From positions 16,831,875 to 16,895,874 of the forward strand of contig NC_133300.1 in assembly GCF_005239225.2 (NCBI RefSeq): DNA of 64,000 bases, written 5' to 3'. Numbering within the stretch: position 1 is the stretch's first letter; every line of letters begins with the position of its first letter. Made by a program: the position numbers and the translations under genes. Positions 24,540 to 39,650 of the stretch are shown here, piece by piece. Source of the DNA: Populus alba. Lineage: Eukaryota; Streptophyta; Magnoliopsida; Malpighiales; Salicaceae. Under the pieces are notes generated by a model. It saw only the letters and a list, made by a program, of their open reading frames with translations, had not been told where the DNA came from and did not search any database.

Positions 24540-24780
24540 AAGTGACAGGTGAATGGTATACTTACAGCAGCAACACAGAATTTGCTATCACCAACTTCTG
24601 AAAGAATTGTCATGGCGAGGGACTTGGTTAACCCCTGGTCATAAGTAACAAGAAGATATGAAAACTAAGCATGGTGACAGTAAAATTTTGAGTTAAAGAG
24701 AGATAGTTAATTGAGTTCATGATCATACCTGTTATGCGAGGAGGCTCATTTTCGCCAGGATGCAGAATCTGGCAGGTAGA
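24540..24780 (-). pseudogene. Two coding-like exons, unidentified gene fragment
   Basis: On the minus strand, an acceptor (ctgccag) is followed by codons reading ILHPGENEPPRIT and a gtatga donor near 24728. A second block after a ccag acceptor near 24640 reads LTKSLAMTILSEVGDSKFCVAA and ends at a gtaagt donor near 24569. The phase joins cleanly across the intron (ACA G / GG). A possible last block with a tcttag acceptor lies near 24515. No further convincing exons are found up to 25.6 kb. The peptides look like conserved protein and not noise, but I do not recognise the family; probably a gene fragment. Confidence 0.4.
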
Positions 24781-25620
24781 AGATGGTAGAGAAAATAGAG
24801 AGAAAAATAATCAGATAGCTTTATTCTGGGGCACTTTGCTTGATCATAAATGTTCACTGGGAAGACAGACTTAATTAAGACATCATTTGCTTGATCATAA
24901 ACGACTACCAAAACATTAAAGAATAGAATGGTTAGGTTAATTTGTCGAAAGCAGAAAGTACTGCTGGTTGATTTTATATAGTTAATGCTCATAAAGAAAT
25001 CTCGTGTACAAGGAATCTCCAAATTGTAACACTTGTTTAATTATATTTGCCTGTAAAGTTTGACCTCTTTCATTTTGGCTTCTGATATCTCTGCGATGTA
25101 ATATTTGAGCAATGATATAAATCACAAGGAAAGTAAGTTGTAGCTTATGCTTTGGAGATTTAAAACCTTATAAACATTAATTAGGAGCAATTTATATCTT
25201 CGTATAAGAACTTGGAATGCTAGTGAGGAAGTAAGTATCTGAGTAAGGCTACCTTCTCCTACATCCAAGTCCTTATTTCCCAGATATTCTCATCATAATG
25301 AACCAGAAACTAATTTACACGATCAAGTTTTATCAGCAAAAGATTGCAACGTGTTCATTTGTCCTGTAATATTTTCATCTGGTATCCCCATTTTTTTTTT
25401 TTTGTAAGAAATGTATCATTTGCACCACCCTATATCCCTTCTCCCCAAACAAGGCTTTCAATAAATAGGGCGTGCCTTGCGGTCCGTGATCATCAATATT
25501 AGTAGGCAGAAGAATTTGAACTGAATACCGCAGAGAGAGCATCAATATTTCCTATGTTGGTTTGTAAATATTAATAATACATTTCCTATAATGCTTCAGG
25601 TTCCAAATTTCCTATATTGT
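24781..25620. other. Intergenic, nothing supported
   Basis: AT-rich with a poly-T run near 25390-25402. The minus-strand frame at 24732-25022 runs through the splice acceptor region of the fragment above and is not credible as a gene. Confidence 0.35.
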
Positions 25621-25634
25621 TCTGCACTTGCATG

Positions 25635-26082
25635 CATGGCTGCCTCCCACCGTCAACATCGTATATTTACCTCAATTACGCTCCGTTACCGAGCAACAAT
25701 TCTCTGTTTTTCTGCTGTGTTTTAATTTCTAAATTTAATTTATAATTCGCAGCTTCGTGGACATTTTCTGTTTTTTGCTTGCATGTTGTTTCCGGACAAT
25801 AATTCCTTTTCTATTTCTATTAATACTTGCTCCTCGTATTTTATATATATATATAAAAAAAATCCGCTTTATTTGTGTCACCTTCTCTAATATTTTTCAG
25901 GGGAAAACAACCCAAAGAAACCAGAAACTCCTCCCACACAAATAGTTGAATCCCGCCCTGCAGCTGCCAAGGGAGCGGCCAGACATACAACTTCAAGCAA
26001 AGAGACATTCTACGTCATGCCTGAGAGGACGATCATGATGCCGCCGCCGCACCAAGGGGACATATATACGAGTCTTTTTTAA
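25635..26082 (+). CDS. Possible small gene with Pro/Lys-rich C-terminal exon
   Basis: The best-supported part is an exon after a tttttcag acceptor at 25899. Read in the frame GAA AAC AAC CCA, it gives about 60 residues (PKKPETPPTQIVESRPAAAK, then SKETFYVMPERTIMMPPP) and ends at a TAA near 26080-26082. It is about 50% GC against an AT-rich background. A candidate first exon starts with ATG GCT GCC TCC CAC at about 25635, but I cannot fix its donor; another acceptor (ttcgcag) lies at 25751. No family recognised. It could be a short secreted or unstructured protein, or the tail of a longer gene; the left boundary is a guess. Confidence 0.35.
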
Positions 26083-26637
26083 TGCACCGTGCACATGCAA
26101 TATCGAAAGAACCTACAAATCCCAGCGAGGGGTCGCTCTTTTTAGCTTGTAGAAAAGAGATAAAACCCTTGGTTTTTCAGCTTCATACTGATTGATTATT
26201 AGCTAGAATTGCACAGAAAATCATGATGTGCATCCTTAGTCGATAAAACTTGATGTTTTACCGATACATACCTACTTTCCTTTTAGATTATACCATGCAA
26301 TTCTCTTCCTTGTTATGTCGATGTTGAATTGTTGTGTGCGTGTACATAGAACTGCTAGAGAGATGTAAGAAGGCATGAAGTCAGGTTGATAGCGCCGAAA
26401 GCTAGGTTGAAGATTTCATCACTAGAAGGACAGTATTCAATTAATAGTTATCACTTACTAGTCACCAGAATGCTTGAAATCCATGGCCCAGACATGAAAA
26501 TCGAACAGCTCTTCCTGTAAGTAATGTGGCAAAGTCCCGATCACCAGGAAGTAATACAGACAATTATCCTACGTTAATGTGCTCTGCGTTGGTCTTGCAT
26601 TGTCTAGTTCAGAATTGTAGACACAATCATGTCATAT
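26083..26637. other. 3' flanks of the small gene and the RCC1 gene
   Basis: The convergent 3' ends of the possible small gene (+) and the RCC1-repeat gene (-) fall here. No separate feature is seen. Confidence 0.4.
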
Positions 26638-29600
26638 CTATTTAGAATCACCAGTGTGCCATTCCACAATGGCCAAGGTATGGCGACCACCACTAGCAAC
26701 AAGTTTAGCAATCCAGCGTCCCTCATCTCCACTTTCACTGAGATTTTTAGGAGGTGGGATGTCTGTTGGCACTTCCATTGGTTGGCCTGTAGTCACCTTC
26801 CTCCCATATCCAAGTCGTCCATGGTCACCTCGACCAAACTGCCAGAAAAACCGGTCAGTATACATTACTGGTCAATATTAAAACAAAAGTCATTAGCTAA
26901 GAAAGTGGTTGAAATGCCAGTATCTATACCTATGTAAGTTTTTTTAAGCGTTCATGGAGTCAATTATATTAAGAGGCAGTGACATAATAAAAATACATGG
27001 ATGAGGAATATAGGAATCAGCCTCTATGATTCTGCCAGTGAAAGGTGAATACAAGGAAGAATAAAAACTGCACTCCAACCATATATCATGCCATTGGAAT
27101 AGAAAGAGCTGATTATACTTACTGTATACATCCGTCCATCACGTGTCAATGCAACTGAATGAGTCCCGCCACAAGATACCTGGATCACCGATAAATCAGT
27201 TCAATCTTGAACCAAGTGAGGATATTAGACTGGTTAACCATAGCATGCTAAAAAAATAGTAACAATTCAAATTTATCTCTGTTAGAATCAATTCCAATAA
27301 TGAGAATTGCCATGACAAACACAAATATGGGCTGCAAATATTGGGCATCACTACAAATTATATTAAAAAAACGCAAGACTTGCAAGTCATCATCAAACAT
27401 TTCTCAGAGCTCCTACATCTCCTTGCAAGGGTTGATTGAAAACCTGTTGCCATACTTGATTAAGTGCTCTTAATTACAGTATTACTATTAACAATATACT
27501 AAGATGGCTGGAAATACGCATCCAAAACTCCAGTGAAAATGGGCCCCACAAATGAGTGAGCATGTAATCCAGTCATTTACTTTGTAGAAATGGTTCCCCA
27601 CCATTTCAAGTCCAGGTTTAGTTTCAAGTTTAAGCAAAATTTACCAAACGCTCACAATCCTCAAAAAGAACGAACATCTTTTAATATACTATGGGCACAA
27701 GCGATGATCTTTATCAACCGATATAAATGAGCATTTTCGTACATATATGCCTTATCCTTTGGAACTTGCTATTTTACAATCCTCTAATACACCAAGACAA
27801 GCAAAAGGAAGCCAAATAATTTGTAATATATACAAAAGTGCAATTAAGAACTTCCAAGAGTACCCAAAAGCATATGGCACAATGTTGATAATACCTGAAC
27901 AATGTCCTCCCCTACTAAAAGATTAACCCTTTGGGGAACCATTTTACTGCTCTTGTCATTATCTCCAAAACCCAACCTTCCATGTTCACCTCTTCCCCAG
28001 CCATACACCTGCAAAAGAAGGCACGGGTATTATGCAAGAAGTTATTTTCATCTCATATATTAAAGACAAAGAAAACCAGATTAGGTGACGTAGCATAAGC
28101 GACACGGCAAGTAAGACCTGATTCTCCTTAAAAACAAAATTACAAGGAAGCTAGATTTATTCTCAGAGCATATTATTAATGGAGAGGTATGTCTGTGATT
28201 TCGAATAAGAAAAATCCAATTCAAGCATCGTGAAAAAATCTGAGAGGAGAAGGGGGAATAAAGCCTCAAGGCCAATAGCTAAAAGCAAAACTTTAACTTA
28301 AAATACAACCATTTCAAGAAAAATAAGTGTGGATTTTCAGATCCTAAGCTAGGAAAGTTCTGCCACTTAAAATTCTAGTACAGTTGAATAACAAAAATGA
28401 TACAAACAAATGAATAAAACAATAAGCTCAAGATGTAAAAAATAAAATAGAACAAACTTCTTGCTATTTGCAGTCGTGCACTAGAACAAGTCATAAAAAT
28501 GACAAGCATGTAGTCAACTTATGAAACTTTTATATTCAAAGAGCATATTTACCTCCCCATCATCAGTCAATGCAGTAGAATGCCATCCACCAGCAGCAAT
28601 ATCAACCTAGACATACACTCAGGCTATTGTAGATATGAAAATGAAATTAAGCACAAAATGTCTAAAGTTTTAACAATAAAGAAAACTCATTCTATATCAC
28701 CAACATTAACAATCAAAATCTAGAGTGTAAGCCTCCATTAGAAGTTAACAAGTTGCTGGACATCTTTAAAATGCAGATTCTCTGCATCACCAAGGTTTGA
28801 ACACAGATCTTTACCGCTTTTATAAGCTTTAATATCTGCAGAACTAAATTGAAAAGTGATACCTTGATCATGCCAAGGCACTATACATAAGGCCACTCTC
28901 ACCCTGGATGATGCTGATCTTTTCAGAGAAATGTTCCAAACAACCAATTATAGAAAACAGGCATATTTTCCAAGGATTTATTCAGGTAATCTGGGAAAAA
29001 GGATTTTCACAAAAGAAAAAAAAAAGCAGCAGCAGCAACAACAATTGTGAACCCAATCATCAATAAAATCATAACACTTTAGAAGCCACGTGTTCAGATC
29101 AATTTTATTTGAGAAACTGTATTATGCAAGTAACCATGCCTAGTGAAATGGAAGGGAAAAAATCATCAAATGTCAAGGGACTTAAGAATGTGATACAAAC
29201 CAAAGTGAGACCAGAAAGTCCTTGGACAGTAATAGGTTGAGATCTTGGCTGGGTATCACCGGTTCCAAGCTGTCCATATTCATTATTACCCCAAGCCCAT
29301 AAAGTTCCATCTTCTTGAAGAGCTAAATTATGAAATGCACCAACTGCAATGAGCCTCACTCTTTCAAGGCCTTGTACACGCACAGGGACAGATATCTGCT
29401 TTCTGCAAATAAGTAAACAATGTGAGCAATGAATATACATTAAAACAGCTACAATACGAGGACATGACAAGCTATAAATACAAGTACACTTCCAAAGCAT
29501 GTAGCATGGACAAGAAACAGGGATATCTAAAAACATAATTGACAGTTAAGTCAAGGAAACTGTACATGTCTCCAGGAGGCCATGGTTGACCCCAGCTCCA

Positions 29601-31490
29601 TACATGCCCTTCACGTGTGAGAACCACAGAGTGAGTACCCCCAGCAGCTACCTAACATATCAGCAGTTAGAGCAGACAGAAAACCGATATTCAAATTTAA
29701 CATACAAGTGCAATATTCAAATGCAGTAGTTCGCATGCTAGTCTCAAAGTGGTGTGATGCATACAGCTGATACTTATGGCTTACATCTCAATAAGTAAGA
29801 CGCCACCAGCAGAAAAATATGGATTCCAAAACTATAATTAATCTATTTCCACATTAAGAAGAAAAAAGTAACATGCTGTAATATATTTTAAAGGGCCAGG
29901 ATTACAACTCATGCATTATTAGACCATTCTTAAGTATTCATGTCACCCTAATGTTATCTGTCAACCTTCTTGAGTTGACTTATTATTAACTCACTGAGAA
30001 ATACCTTGAAAAATATGTTAACCATCCTCTTCTATGTATTCATGGGAGAGAGAATAGAATCCAAAAAATCACCTGGCGAACTACAAGTTTTGATGCACAA
30101 CATTGGGGAATGACTATATCCCTTCTCAAAGGCCTCCCAGTGTCATCTTTCCTCTCGGGTTCTTCACCACACTGGCCATATTCATTTCCACCTACATTTG
30201 TCCAAGATACATCATATTTAGATTCATCATTCATCACAAGTGACATCCCCACTAGTCCTTCCACAGGTATGCAAACAATGAGCAACCTAACTACAATCAC
30301 AAGAAAGAATAGCATAAAAAGTAATGAACATGAGTCATGATTCATCCAAAAATGATCATTGCATTTCCTGCAACTCTTTTCTTACATACAGCAATGAACC
30401 AAACCAAGCAACATTACTCGGATAGGAGAAGAAAAATGATCCTGACATCTCAATGATTCATTCTCATAAGCTGATGATGGGATGATTAATAAGAGAAAGG
30501 AAATTAAAAAGGGACCATTGCATACCCCAAGCATAAGCACGTCCTTGATCATCAACAGCCAAACAATGCCATCCACCAATTGCTGCCTAAAAATCAAGAA
30601 ACCCAAAAACCAAACATTAGAAGAAAAATGATTAACATTCACAAACACACATACAGACCAGTCCTCGCATAACCAAAGGAAAACATAGTTACAATGGTTT
30701 TAAAAAACTAATAATAATTAAACAAAGAAAAACTATTACCTGAACAATGTTGACATTAGCAAGATCCTTGACCTGGCTAGGAATGTTCTCAGTCTTGGTC
30801 TCCGGTGGATGCCCTAATGTCCCTCTTTGGTTCCAACCCCAAGTAAACAACTAGCAACATCAATCAAAACATTTTTTTTTATCCCCATTTATCTAGACAC
30901 ACTAATAAACAAACAAATACTCAACAATTCATTCAAGTTGATCATCTTTATTTTTTTTAATCTTGGCTCGAATCCAAATCAATTATCAATAACTCATTTA
31001 ATTACTTTAATCCAAATAAATTTAAGTTTTATTTCGCTAAAATTTTTAACTACTTTAACCGTCAGAAACTTAAAGGAGTCAAAATTAAAAACTTTACTAT
31101 AACAAGAAGTAAAAAAAAATCTGAACTTTCAATCAAAAAACTTAAATCAATTACTCTTTTTTAACCATATATACTAGCATTTCCTTTCACAGTTAAGAAA
31201 GAGAAGGGTAAGAAAAGAGAAACCTTGCCGTCATCACAAATGGCCAGAGAGTTGCGGCTTCCAGCAACAACAGAGCGAACTTTGTAAGGTTCAAGAGCTT
31301 TGACAATGCAAACCCATTCTTTTTCTTCGTTATTTCCTATCCCTAGTTGTCCATCCTCACCTGATCCCCTGTTTGTTATTTCACAAACAAAATTAAACCA
31401 AAAACACTTCCATCATAATTTTAATGCAGTTAAGAGTCGGTGAGAGAGATAGAGTAGTTACCAGGCAATCACAGAGGACTCAGTTGCCAT
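26638..31490 (-). CDS. RCC1-repeat beta-propeller protein, 392 aa, 11 exons
   Basis: Exons, in transcript order: 31490-31462, 31368-31224, 30850-30740, 30586-30526, 30191-30073, 29651-29566, 29402-29201, 28606-28553, 28008-27895, 27179-27123 and 26838-26638 (1179 nt, stop TAG). The whole protein is a run of about seven RCC1 repeats: WGSGEDGQLG, WGWNQRGTLG, WGGNEYGQCG, WGQPWPPGD, WGNNEYGQLG, WGRGEHGRLG and FGRGDHGRLG, each followed by a GG-H-S/C blade strand. It should form a seven-bladed propeller. It matches, from memory, the Arabidopsis RCC1-family proteins at At3g02510 and At5g16040, not UVR8 itself: the GWRHT tryptophan motifs of the UV-B sensor are missing (the positions read GGWHC, GAFHN, GGWHS). 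Partner and role unknown; RCC1 propellers commonly act as GTPase exchange factors or chromatin and signalling scaffolds. Confidence 0.93.
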
Positions 31491-33333
31491 TAGAAATGGA
31501 GAAGCTTGGGGTGTCTTACCCCCTGTACTAAAAAACTTGAGAAAGTTGGTGAAGGTTATCTTGTTTTTACTTTTTCATTTCCCTCTTTTTTTTTCATTTA
31601 ATTTTGTACTTATCTCTCTCTCTCTCTCTCCCCCCAATTTGTTTTCCAACAATAATCCGATTTTTTTTTTTTACTGATAAACTAATCAAATTGAAACAAT
31701 TTTGACATAGTTTTTTTTTAAATTTAGATAAGAGTTTAATTAATAAGTTTTTTATATTAATTTCATTTATTTTTTCTTAATTTTATCATTGAATTTATTT
31801 TTTACTTATGAACTTAAATTTTTTTTTACCTGTAAATCAAGTTATTTTTAATTAATAAAGTCAATTAGTTTATTTGAAACAATTCATATACAGTTTTATT
31901 TTCAACTTGAATTGTCAAAATGTTAGGTTGTGAAGTTTTTTTTTATCAATTTTATTTTTATTTTTTAATTTTATCCTCAAAATTTTTTATCGGTTAAGTT
32001 AACTAAATCATATTTAACTAATTCTCACGTAATTTTATTTTAAATCCAAGCTAAATAAATAGTTATATCAAGAGATTTCAAAATTTATGTTAGGTTTAAT
32101 AAAAATATTAAATAGTTTTCTACAACTTATATGTATCTTTTATTATATTAAAAAAACTAATCTAATCAGCATCATGGATTTATAAACTAGTTTATATTAT
32201 ATTAAAAAGGGGAGGTTTTTAAAGAGTTTTTTTTTTTTTTTTTTAGGTTAGTGGCGGTAATGGGATTGGGGCATGGTAACAATGGGAGGTTTTTAAAGTT
32301 TTTATTTTTTTATTTTTTTTTTATTTTTTAGGTTACTAGGGGCAGTGGGATTGAGGTATGGTATAAAACTCCTCCAGCTCAATTAGTTGATTAAGAAATT
32401 TAGACTAATTAAGAATCATGCTGAATTTAAAAAATACGTTGGAACGTATTTTATATATTTGAATTATGCTAGTTAATTTAAATTTTAGATTATTATTTTT
32501 TTAGATTAATTAAGAATCGTGTTGAAATTGAATATAAGAATTTGGTTGGAATATATATATATATATATATGTTTAAATTGAGTATACTGAATTATTTTTA
32601 ATATAAGGTTGCAATTTGATCTAAATGTTATTTAGTAAAATCTGATAAAATTGAGGTTTTACGCGAATTGGATTCGACAGCGGTCCACTCACTCCCTAGA
32701 AGAGTCATGGGAGGATCCAAGAAAGTGGATATGAACAAACGATGACGTTTCTTCTTCTTTTTTAAGACTTGAATTGTCTTCTCTTCACAACCACTGCGCT
32801 CCAACGCAATGCGGTTCTAGAATCTAGAGGAACTCCGACGTGGATGCTGATGTTTGGAAAAAAAAATTAATTTTTATTTAGAATATATTAAAATAATATT
32901 CATTTTTATTTTTTAAAATTTATTTTTTACATTTAGATACCCAAACAATTTAAAAATAAAAAAATAATTTAAAATAAAAAAGATTTTCAACAAATGCGAA
33001 CCAGCAATTTGCTCCACTTAGGTCTTATGACAACTTAAAATATAGAAAACAATGGTCGAACAATGACATCACATGGCAGGGCCACAGTATGCATTCAAAC
33101 CAGATCCGAGGATATATATAAAAATAAATAAAAATGATAAACACCAACAGAGATTGTAGGCATCGATACTAAAAACTTGATAATCTGTCGGTACCTTTCA
33201 ATCCCAAGTACTGTTTAGCAGGACACTCAAGGCTATAAAATTCATTAAAACATCCAGCTACAACAACCCAAATGGCGTCTGTAAATGTCACGAGATAGAA
33301 GTACAGAGTGCATATCCTATGAGCTGAACTTCA
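31491..33333. other. Intergenic with tandem repeat, TC/TA repeats, MITE-like copy
   Basis: The 5' flank of the RCC1 gene starts here and the 3' UTR of the 14-3-3 gene ends it. A (TC)n run lies at 31613-31630 just upstream of the RCC1 start, and a (TA)n run at 32551-32570. A tandem duplication of about 74 bp lies at 32210-32361 (two copies of gggaggtttttaaag through gcatggta / gtatggta). The part at 32870-33000 resembles the MITE-like family. No gene seen. Confidence 0.5.
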
Positions 33334-35678
<2,345 letters not shown>

Positions 35679-35706
35679 CCTTTATATATCAAACTAAAAG
35701 TTACTT

Positions 35707-36702
35707 CTGCAAGGTGATTCCAAACACAAGTATCATTAGAAAGACCTGAACAACATCAAACTTTAATGCTTACATTTTATTACATAACTAGCTTCCACAG
35801 TCATGAATCAACTCTTCCATCAACCACTTAATAACACATCTCAATCCGTTGACTCCTAACTTTTCATCCTTGAGTTAGTGATAATTTACAAAACTTCCCA
35901 GCCTTTTACACCTCAAGATTGAATAAAGTTTAGGCAGAGGCACTACTTCCAAAAAACATATTTTCCCAACAATGATCTTCGCTACATTAACAAAACCAAA
36001 GCCCCAATTCAAGTTAGAAAACAGATTTCTTAAAGTCTTTTAAAAAGAGAAGTCTCATCATTGCTTTAACAGAAAAAAAATAAAGCCCCAAATAGATCAA
36101 AATCACAAATCAGTCACTCAACAAATAACACCCCCCCCCCCAAACCACCAAATTAACAATCAAACATATATTCCTCAACTTCTCCATTATTTTCTCGTTA
36201 CCAAAACAGATCATATCCATCCATGTGGAAACAACAAAATCACACTGTATCTTGCAAAAAGGTTTCATTTGTCAGAAACTGACCCTCTTAGCCTCAAATT
36301 ACAAGACCTAATTCAAGTTATTGATTCTTATTTCCTCAGCAAATCGTAAAACCAAATCTGACCCTCTATTTTTAGCATCTCCCAAAAAAAATAAACAAAA
36401 AAATCTGCTCTATTTACCCAAATCAACCAAAAAAATTTTTTAAAAAAAAAACTTCATCAAATCTCGGGTACCGAAACACATTAAAATTGAGAAAAATATG
36501 ATAAATAAAAAATTAGAAACAAACAAATCTCAGCAGATGGATTAAAAACCACAAATAACATAAATCCACAAAAATAACCAAATACAAACCACAGATCTAG
36601 CCCTAAAAACCAAAAACAAAGACTGATTAAAGAATCATAAAAAAATCAAATTAAAAAAAAAAAAAAACAACTTTACCGTGGAAAGAGATTTGCAGAGACG
36701 GA

Positions 36703-36736
<34 letters not shown>

Positions 36737-36896
36737 CCTGTGCGTGATGGAAAAGGGGGTATTTTGGGTTTATTAAAAAGGGCGGTCAAGAGGGGAGCGT
36801 CCAATGGGAAAGTGACAGGTGTTTGGTGGCGGTGATTTCAGTTTTCTTTTCGGATTTATTGTTTTTGGTAAGGACACGCTGGCGTTGACTGTCAAC
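35707..36896 (-). promoter_or_regulatory. 5' leader intron, CT-rich leader and promoter of the 14-3-3 gene
   Basis: On the minus strand a leader exon ending CCACG at 36677 is followed by gtaaag, and the acceptor ttgcag ends at 35707, 28 bases before the ATG; intron 36676-35707. The leader exon carries an interrupted (CT)n run at 36703-36737 (GA-rich on the transcript), a common feature of strongly expressed plant genes. Further upstream, at 36884-36896, a perfect palindrome gttgac-t-gtcaac holds two inverted TTGAC W-box cores. A C-homopolymer of 12 lies inside the intron near 36131. Confidence 0.6.
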
Positions 36897-39420
36897 AGAG
36901 TGTTAGTTTATGTAATGACATCTTGAAGACAGAGTGTGTTGTGATTGTGAATAATGTAATTTAACTTTTTTACATATAGTAATTCAATAAAAATAACATT
37001 TTAACGAATCATATAATTTTTTTAGTTTTTTAATATTTTTATTTAACAGTTGAAAACCAGCCATTTTAACCGTCGTTGTTCATGGCTTTTCATCTGGCAA
37101 TCTGTTGGAGATGCCCTAAGGGTTTATCCTCTGTGTGCGTGCACACAATGCACGCGTTCATCTACTTTGAAGATGGTTTAAAAGTGTAAAAGCATCATTT
37201 CATGATTGACCAGTGTGTCTGTGGGCCTCGGTTTCCTTTATACGGTGTTTAGACTTTAGAGTTTAATTTTAAAATGTTTTTTTTTAAAGAAAATATATTA
37301 AAATAATATTTTTTTATTTTTTTTAAATTAATATAACAAAATAATTTAAAAAATGATATTAAACAAAAAAAATTAATTATTTTAAAAATATTATTTAAAA
37401 CACAATTATAACCAACCTTTTTTTTTCTTTGTTGTGCTCATCATCTCAAGGAAATTGAGACTTGGAATTTTGAGCTTTGTTGATTAAGATATGTTTGATA
37501 GTGTGATTGTGATTATTTTTTAATGTGTTTTTTTATATCAAAATACATAAAAAATATGTTTTTTATTTTTAAAAAAATATTTTTGAGATTAGCACATCAA
37601 AACCATCCAAAACACATAAAAAATTATTTTTTAATAAAAATAAAAATTAAATTTTAAAAAAATATAATTTATACTGTATTCTCAAAAGATATTAATTAGT
37701 TCAATTGATACCAAATTTTATTAAGGAGAAATTCTTATCTTCACTTGGAATCTTGTGCTTTATCTAATCATTTTATTATTATTATAAAGGTATTTTTGAA
37801 TTAATTAATGTGTAGTTGAGACTGAATTTTCTCCTCGTTTTAGATAAACATCTTTCATATTTTGGAAATATTTAATAATTCTTTCTCAATCCTAATCTTA
37901 AAATCTGAAAACAATAAGTAAAGTAATAAAAAAAATCTTTTTTTTAACTACCAGATAAAGAACTTGAAATTAACCAATCAATTATTAAATGCCACCACAC
38001 TTCATTGCTTTATGAGAACTTGATGTTTGGATAATTTAAATTATTTTTAATAAAATAAATTGTTGTTATAAATAATACTTATCAAGAATTTCGTTGTGAA
38101 TGATAAGTATTCCAACAAGGCAATGACGCATCTTGACATGTACTTGTTAAAAAGGTGAAAGTAACACTCGTAGATATAGGATGGGATGTAAATGTGGTAA
38201 CAGAAATTTTTTAATTGTTTTTTTATTTGAAAATATATTAAAATATATATTTTTTAATTTTTAAAAAATATTTTTAATATTAGCACATTAAAATAATTTA
38301 AAAATATAAATAAAAAATTTTAAATAAATGTTTTTCAAAATTTACCTACCAATACAGCACGAAAGGAGAGCCAAGTAAAATTAAATAATTAATTGAAATT
38401 TAATAAATAAACTTCCACAAAACTGATGATGTATTTCATTTTGGAACCTTTCAATGTGTATGGAGGTAAATTGATATTAAATTTTTTTATGGATTTAGGA
38501 TTTTTTTAGGGTATAGTTATAGTTACTTTTTAAAGTATTTTTTATTTGAAAATATATTAAAATGATGTTTTTTTAAAAAATATTTTTTATATTAACATAT
38601 TAAAATTATCAGAAAATATCAAAAAAATATTAATTTAAAAAAAAATTATTTTTTTTAAAAATATATTTTTAAAATACAAAAATAAACATGACTTTACTAA
38701 TCAATACCAATCTTGATAAGAAAAAGACATTCTTCGGTCTCAATACTCTCGACTCCTACTACTATAATTTTTCTTCTCCATTTAAAGTCTGCTCATGCTT
38801 ATTTTGTAATATTTAGAGTACAATCCAAAAGATAGAGAACTCGCAAAATATTAATATAGATTTTAATTTAAATTGATTTTAACATAAATACTACTAAATT
38901 TGTGTAATATGACATGTTAATTTGTGATTTAATTTATATAGTATTAACTTAATTGGATTAAAATTAAGGAATTTTAAGAAAATTAAAATGTTGTTATTTT
39001 GAATAAAAATAATAAACTAGATTAATTCGATGATTTGATAAATTGGTTATTAGGTTTAAATTTAATATCTATAATGAAAATTAAATAAATTATTTTATTT
39101 TATTTTATTTTATTTTATTTTATTACATTATTTTATTTTTTCATGTTATATGTGGATTTAAATGCGTTTTCATTTGATTTTTATTTAAGACATAAAAAAA
39201 TTACTTAAATTTAATTATAATTTAATTTCTTAAGATCTAGATGAACTAAATTATAAGTTGAAGAAAATAAACTTAATTAAACAGTTAAAATAAATAATTT
39301 TCTAACTAATTTTAAAAATTCATTATTATAATGGATCATGAACATGGAATCAAACTTTGGAAATTATTTTTTAGCATAATTATTTAGAAAAACAAATACT
39401 TAATAAAAAGAACCATCATA
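36897..39420. mobile_element. Cluster of AT-rich MITE-like repeat copies
   Basis: At least four related copies lie here: about 37260-37410, 37485-37675, 38195-38345 and 38510-38700. They share gaaaatatattaaaat (at 37289, 38229 and 38548), a ttagcacat / ttaacatat block and long T/A runs, with mixed orientation. Related pieces occur at 15840-15920 and 32870-33000. No coding capacity. They look like old non-autonomous elements; clear terminal repeats and target duplications cannot be fixed by eye. A (TATTT)n microsatellite lies at 39091-39124. Confidence 0.5.
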
Positions 39421-39650
39421 TTCATACCCGACTTGAGTTTTTCCCATATGGGTAATATAGACTTGGGTCCGGGACCCAGCCACGAAGCCCGACCCAACTT
39501 TCACTTGTTAAGTGACCCAACTCAGAAGCAAGGCAGCGCCACCACATCCATTTTGAGCACAAAACTGACTCACCGAGTTCGATCTCTTGCACAACCAGAG
39601 ACTCTAAAAAAATCCTAATCCAACGTCGTTGAGTAGCTTGAGCTATCGAA

